Origin: Planctomycetota bacterium
Lineage (GTDB): Bacteria > Planctomycetota > Phycisphaerae > UBA1845
NCBI GenBank assembly: GCA_024276605.1
Contig: JAJRWX010000053.1
Span: 1-39,479, forward strand
Direction of reading: 5' to 3'
Length of the DNA: 39,479 nucleotides
Each line of letters opens with the position of its first letter. The first letter of the stretch is position 1. The notes beneath the pieces are model-generated. The model was given only the letters and a program-made list of their open reading frames with translations. It searched no databases and was not told where the DNA came from. The translations under genes were made by a program, and so were the position numbers. Positions 35,259-39,479 of the stretch are shown piece after piece.

Positions 35259-38200
35259 ATGCGCGCATTCCTTATAAAGATGGGATTCGTCATGATCTGG
35301 AAGCTCGCGTTAATGGTCAACGTCGTTGCCGTGCAAGCGGTCAATCCTCTCGTGCATGTCGGCTCGCTCACCAATGGATTACAAGGCCCCGCGCGGGTCA
35401 ATGTAGCCTCCGACGGCACCCTTTTAGTAGCTGATCCTCAAGCAAACCAAATTGCACGGTTTGACTCTTTAGGTGTATTTTTGGGGAATTGGTCTGTTCC
35501 GGAAGGTCCGTTGGATGTTGCGGCACACGGTGACGGTCGGTACTTCGTATCACTTCGTGACACTTCGGAAGTGGCCATCTACGACAGTGGATTTGTACGT
35601 ATTGGCACGCTTGGCGGGGGAAACCCGTTGGTTACCTTTATGCAGCCGACGGACATCGACATCGCGTCGGACACTGGGCGAATCTATGTGGTCGACGGCA
35701 AGGGGGATCGGGTCTACGGGTTCGAGTCGGATGGGACACTGGCGCTGTTCTTCGGCATCCGCGGGACGGGCAATGGGCAATTCAAGTATCCCAGTGCGAT
35801 CGCAGTAGACGAAGCGCAAGGTCGACTGATCGTGGCGGATCATGATAACTTCCGGATTCAGATATTTACGACATCGGGTGTTTTTCAGAGACGGTTCGGG
35901 TATCGAATCAAATACACGATACAGGGTGATGAGGGGTGGATGCCAAGAACGCTGGGTTTGGATGTTGATGCCGCAGGTCACATCTACGTGACGGACGCAT
36001 TGATGGGTACGGTTCGTATCTTCGATGCCTTGGGTTCCGAACTAGGTAAGGTGGTGACATACGGATCGAACCCGGGCGACCTTCGAGTACCGAGCGACGT
36101 GGCGCTCAACGGAAATGAGTCGCAAGTTTATGTCGTGAGCACGAGCACGAGCAGCGTGGAGGTCTACAACACACCAACGTTCGCAGCGCCGATGCTACAG
36201 AGCACGCCGGCGCGGGGATGGAACGCGTCAACGCTGGACGTTGATCGTCAACGTGGAGAGCGTGATCAGTGGATGGGACGAAATAAATCGTTTTTCCGCA
36301 ACCCCCGTAGCAAATCAGGCATTCGTGGAAATTCGACAATCATAACAGGTGACAGCGCGTTGACCCAGGCTACGGATTTCGAAGGCCCGCACATGATCGA
36401 GGGGCCGGTGATCTGTGGTCGGTGCCACGGGATTCCGGATCAGCCGGGCGGACACCTCGGGTTGGTCGAGGGTCAGGGTGTACTGTGTCTTTCGTGCCAT
36501 AACACAGCCGGCGCAAGTCTGAACTTGCCGAAACGAGAGTTGGACATCGCGGATCCGTACAGTACGAATCCGGCAGCAGTGGACGGTCAAGGTCGATCGC
36601 ACGCCTGGGGTGTTCCTGCAGTGAACGCGGCGGCGGATTCGATCGGACCACGCGCGGGCGGGCTAATGGAACGCTACCTCGATGGTGGTATGATCAAATG
36701 CGCAACGTGCCACAATCAACACAATAACTTATACGGTACCCCCTACTTACGCACCTCCAATGTCGGCGACGCCATGTGTAAGGAATGTCATGCGCCGCGG
36801 AACGAGGGCCTTGGCGAACGCGGCACACACCCGGTAGGATTTGCGTATCCGGGCGGCACAGGCGAGTTTCCGCTGGAAGCCGCGGTGTCTCCGCTGGTCA
36901 TCAAAGATGGAAAAGTCGAGTGCATGACATGTCATGCACCGCACAAGGCCGACTCGGGCGGTGCAAACGGCGGCGCCGGCGACGGGATGCTTTTGAGAAG
37001 TGCCAACGACGAAACACTGTGCAAAACGTGCCATGCCAACCACATCGGCCACACGGCAGGCGGTGCGTGGCAGCCAACCTGCAACGACTGTCACAACGCG
37101 CACGATCCAACAAGCATGAATCTTTCGCTGATCGCCCGGACAGTCTTCAATCAGACATTGGGCACGAACTTTCCGGTAGTATTCACGTCGCTAACCGGTG
37201 CCAACAGCTTCGATGACGGCGATCCAACGGTCAACGACGGCATTTGCCAGGTTTGCCACACGGCAACTACGTACCACAAACAGGACGGCAGTGGAGTCGC
37301 ACACAACGACGGACTGAACTGTACGTCGTGTCACCCGCACAGCGCAGGATTCATGCCTGCCGGCGGTTCATCCTGCATCGCGTGCCACAGCAATCCGCAG
37401 GATAACGGTGACGGAATTCCCCTTGGCGGTCGTCAGCCGGTAGTCAATGCGGACGGTAGCGGCGGTCACCATCTAGCCGGCGGTGTCTTGACGGACGGTG
37501 ACTGCGTAACGTGCCATGAGATGGCACAGCATCAAGCCGGTCAGGTGCGGTTGTGGTCCGATCCGAACAACCCGGTGACACCTCTTCTAGTCACCGGAAA
37601 CCCAGCCGAACTTGTTCCGTTCTGTGAATCCTGCCACACCGGAACCGATCACCCGATCATCCATACGACGGGGACGGCCTGGGTTCCGGTCTGTACGGAG
37701 TGTCACGAATTACATGACCCGGCCAATACAAACTTGTTCCTCGTGAACGACATCGTGAGCAACCAGACACTGGCGGTGAATAAGCCTGTGGTATTCACCG
37801 CACTCACGGGACCAAACAGTTTCGACGATGGATTCGGCGCTAACGACGGCATCTGCCAAGTCTGTCATACCGCAACGAATTACCACCTTCAGGACGGAAC
37901 TGGTATTACACACAACGATGGACAGGATTGCACGACGTGTCACCCGCACTCGTCAGGATTCCAACCAACGGGTGGGTCGTGCATCACGTGCCACAGCAAT
38001 CCGCAGGACAACGGTGACGGGATTCCGATCGGCGGTCGTCAGCCGGTCGTCAATGCAGACGGCAGCGGCGGTCATCACTTAGCCGGTGCGGTCATGACGG
38101 ATACGGACTGCACAACTTGTCACGAAATAACGCAACACCAGCTGGGTACCGTGCGTCTATGGACCGATCCCAACAACCCGGTAACACCGTTACCGCTAAC

Positions 38201-39479
38201 CGGTAATCCAGCGGAAGTTGAGACATTCTGCACCAACTGTCATAGCGGCGTAGACCATCCGATCATTCACACCACGGGCGCCGCTTGGGAGCCGACTTGC
38301 TTGCAATGCCACGAATTACATGACCCGGCCAACGCCAACCTGTTCCTGGTGAACAACATCGTTCGTAACGAGACGTTGGCGGTGGACAAGCCGGTGGTGT
38401 TTACGGCACTGACCGGACCGAACAGCTTCGATGACGGCGACCCAACAGTTAATGACGGCATTTGCCAGGTTTGCCATACGGCCACCAACTTCCATCTACA
38501 AGATGGTACGGGAACGCCACACAACAATGGCGAGAACTGCACGACGTGCCACCCACACGGCAGCGGATTTCTGCCGACGGCAGCTCCGAGCTGTATCACG
38601 TGCCACAGTAATCCACAGGATAATGGTGATGGGATTCCTCTAGGCGGTCGTCAGCCGGTCGTCAATGCAGACGGTAGCGGCGGTCATCACTTAGCCGGTG
38701 CGGTCATGACGGATACGGACTGCACAACTTGTCACGAAATGACGCAACACCAGTTGGGTACCGTGCGTCTATGGACCGATCCGAACAACCCGGTGACACC
38801 ATTACCGTTAACCGGTAATCCAGCGGAAGTGGAGACATTCTGCACCAACTGTCATAGCGGCGTAGACCATCCCATCATTCACACGACAGGCGCCGCTTGG
38901 GAACCGACTTGCTTGCAATGTCACGAATTACATGACCCGGCCAACGCCAACCTGTTCCTGGTGAACAACATCGTCCGCAACGAGACGCTGGCGGTGGACA
39001 AGCCGGTGGTGTTCTCGGCACTGACCGGACCGAACAGCTTCGATGACGGCGACCCGGCAGTTAATGACGGTATTTGTCAGGTTTGCCACACGGCCACCAA
39101 CTTCCATCTACAAGATGGTACGGGAACACCGCACAACAATGGCGAGAACTGTACGACATGCCACCCGCACGGCAGTGGATTCCTGCCGACGGCGGCTCCG
39201 AGCTGTATCACGTGCCACAGTAATCCGCAGGATAATGGTGATGGGATTCCGATCGGCGGTCGTCAGCCGGTCGTCAACGCAGACGGCAGCGGCGGTCATC
39301 ACTTAGCCGGTGCGGTCATGACGGATACGGACTGCACAACTTGTCACGAAATGACGCAACACCAGTTGGGTACCGTGCGTCTATGGACCGATCCCAACAA
39401 CCCGGTGACACCACTACCGCTCACCGGTAATCCGGCGGAAGTGGAGACATTCTGCACCAACTGTCATAGCGGCGTAGAC
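35259..39479 (+). CDS. Giant multiheme cytochrome c with NHL-type propeller, partial (at least 30 CxxCH)
   Basis: An open frame of 1407 codons with no stop before the window edge; the C-terminus is missing. ATG 35259 is preceded by GGAGGG (35251-35256) at short spacing; an in-frame stop (35229) blocks anything longer, and ATG 35280 is possible. Residues 1-27 look like a signal peptide (KLALMVNVVAVQA). Residues about 30-320 are NHL-like repeats (PARVNVASDGTLLVADPQAN, then PTDIDIASDTGRIYVVDGKG and PSAIAVDEAQGRLIVADHDN). From residue 386 come seven CxxCH motifs (CGRCH, CLSCH, CATCH, CKECH, CMTCH, CKTCH, CNDCH). Then four tandem modules of about 204 residues follow, six motifs each, with five visible in the last. 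That is 30 in total. The N-terminal heme part resembles doubled-CXXCH proteins. It is probably exported and electron-conducting. Confidence 0.9.
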   Translation, partial: MRAFLIKMGFVMIWKLALMVNVVAVQAVNPLVHVGSLTNGLQGPARVNVASDGTLLVADPQANQIARFDSLGVFLGNWSVPEGPLDVAAHGDGRYFVSLRDTSEVAIYDSGFVRIGTLGGGNPLVTFMQPTDIDIASDTGRIYVVDGKGDRVYGFESDGTLALFFGIRGTGNGQFKYPSAIAVDEAQGRLIVADHDNFRIQIFTTSGVFQRRFGYRIKYTIQGDEGWMPRTLGLDVDAAGHIYVTDALMGTVRIFDALGSELGKVVTYGSNPGDLRVPSDVALNGNESQVYVVSTSTSSVEVYNTPTFAAPMLQSTPARGWNASTLDVDRQRGERDQWMGRNKSFFRNPRSKSGIRGNSTIITGDSALTQATDFEGPHMIEGPVICGRCHGIPDQPGGHLGLVEGQGVLCLSCHNTAGASLNLPKRELDIADPYSTNPAAVDGQGRSHAWGVPAVNAAADSIGPRAGGLMERYLDGGMIKCATCHNQHNNLYGTPYLRTSNVGDAMCKECHAPRNEGLGERGTHPVGFAYPGGTGEFPLEAAVSPLVIKDGKVECMTCHAPHKADSGGANGGAGDGMLLRSANDETLCKTCHANHIGHTAGGAWQPTCNDCHNAHDPTSMNLSLIARTVFNQTLGTNFPVVFTSLTGANSFDDGDPTVNDGICQVCHTATTYHKQDGSGVAHNDGLNCTSCHPHSAGFMPAGGSSCIACHSNPQDNGDGIPLGGRQPVVNADGSGGHHLAGGVLTDGDCVTCHEMAQHQAGQVRLWSDPNNPVTPLLVTGNPAELVPFCESCHTGTDHPIIHTTGTAWVPVCTECHELHDPANTNLFLVNDIVSNQTLAVNKPVVFTALTGPNSFDDGFGANDGICQVCHTATNYHLQDGTGITHNDGQDCTTCHPHSSGFQPTGGSCITCHSNPQDNGDGIPIGGRQPVVNADGSGGHHLAGAVMTDTDCTTCHEITQHQLGTVRLWTDPNNPVTPLPLTGNPAEVETFCTNCHSGVDHPIIHTTGAAWEPTCLQCHELHDPANANLFLVNNIVRNETLAVDKPVVFTALTGPNSFDDGDPTVNDGICQVCHTATNFHLQDGTGTPHNNGENCTTCHPHGSGFLPTAAPSCITCHSNPQDNGDGIPLGGRQPVVNADGSGGHHLAGAVMTDTDCTTCHEMTQHQLGTVRLWTDPNNPVTPLPLTGNPAEVETFCTNCHSGVDHPIIHTTGAAWEPTCLQCHELHDPANANLFLVNNIVRNETLAVDKPVVFSALTGPNSFDDGDPAVNDGICQVCHTATNFHLQDGTGTPHNNGENCTTCHPHGSGFLPTAAPSCITCHSNPQDNGDGIPIGGRQPVVNADGSGGHHLAGAVMTDTDCTTCHEMTQHQLGTVRLWTDPNNPVTPLPLTGNPAEVETFCTNCHSGVD
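37191..39479 (+). repeat. Tandem 612-bp coding repeats (hexaheme modules)
   Basis: Units start at 37191, 37803, 38409 and 39021, with lengths 612, 606, 612 and at least 459 bp (cut by the window). Each begins LTGPNSFDDG (first copy LTGANSFDDG) and encodes six CxxCH motifs in fixed spacing, with the linkers NPQDNGDGIPLGGRQPVVNA and LWTDPNNPVTPL. Units 3 and 4, and the second half of unit 2, are nearly identical in DNA, while unit 1 is more diverged. Confidence 0.9.

Noticed and set aside
36315-37216. Frames on either strand within the giant cytochrome
   Set aside because: They are shadows of the main frame, which alone shows in-frame CxxCH motifs throughout.
37191-39479. Long direct repeats as a possible mobile array
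   Set aside because: Units keep the reading frame and encode conserved heme motifs, so this is a coding repeat.
1-39479. Insertion sequence or prophage genes as source of the palindromes
   Set aside because: No transposase, integrase or phage structural protein is encoded in the window.

Overview
The window reads as a chromosomal piece of a Planctomycetota bacterium, perhaps Phycisphaerae-like. This rests on family recollection, not a database search. The evidence is several small proteins of types I associate with that phylum (875-1120, 7605-8063, 14385-14765 and the broken gene at 667-1459), a secreted beta-helix protein ending in a dockerin-like segment, a C2H2 zinc-finger/AT-hook protein, and many dispersed palindromic repeats between genes. 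No rRNA, tRNA, CRISPR array, transposase or prophage module was recognised.

Layout. (1) 1-5.2 kb is repeat-rich and decayed: a nested-palindrome element, a pseudogene with a small intact gene inside it, a secreted beta-helix protein, and a truncated RhuM gene. (2) 5.2-9.0 kb, minus strand: an OmpA-type lipoprotein, an HTH protein with two C-terminal membrane segments, a one-TM planctomycete protein and a zinc-finger/AT-hook/winged-helix protein. (3) 10.0-14.2 kb, plus strand: PfkB sugar kinase, ThpR, RecA, then a GT4 glycosyltransferase. (4) 14.4-27.9 kb, minus strand: an 11-subunit complex I cluster transcribed nuoI-A-B-C-D-(48-aa ORF)-H-J-K-L-M-N, ending in a helical, ferritin-like protein. 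nuoE, nuoF and nuoG are absent from the window. (5) 28.3-31.5 kb: cinA (minus), then an ATP-grasp enzyme and a HAD phosphatase (plus). (6) 32.1 kb to the end, plus strand: two multiheme c-type cytochromes, each joined to a beta-propeller. The first is a complete 950-aa lipoprotein with 11 CxxCH motifs followed by LVIVD-type repeats. The second has an NHL-type propeller followed by at least 30 CxxCH motifs and is still open at the window edge after 1407 codons.

How the genes may work together (inference). The nuo cluster would supply a proton-pumping quinone reductase whose electron-input module is encoded elsewhere or replaced. The two multiheme proteins look like exported electron-transfer proteins. 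A ~95-bp conserved sequence lies just upstream of both the OmpA-type gene and nuoI, so the two may share a promoter or regulatory element. The giant cytochrome, with its near-identical 204-residue hexaheme modules, is the most striking feature.
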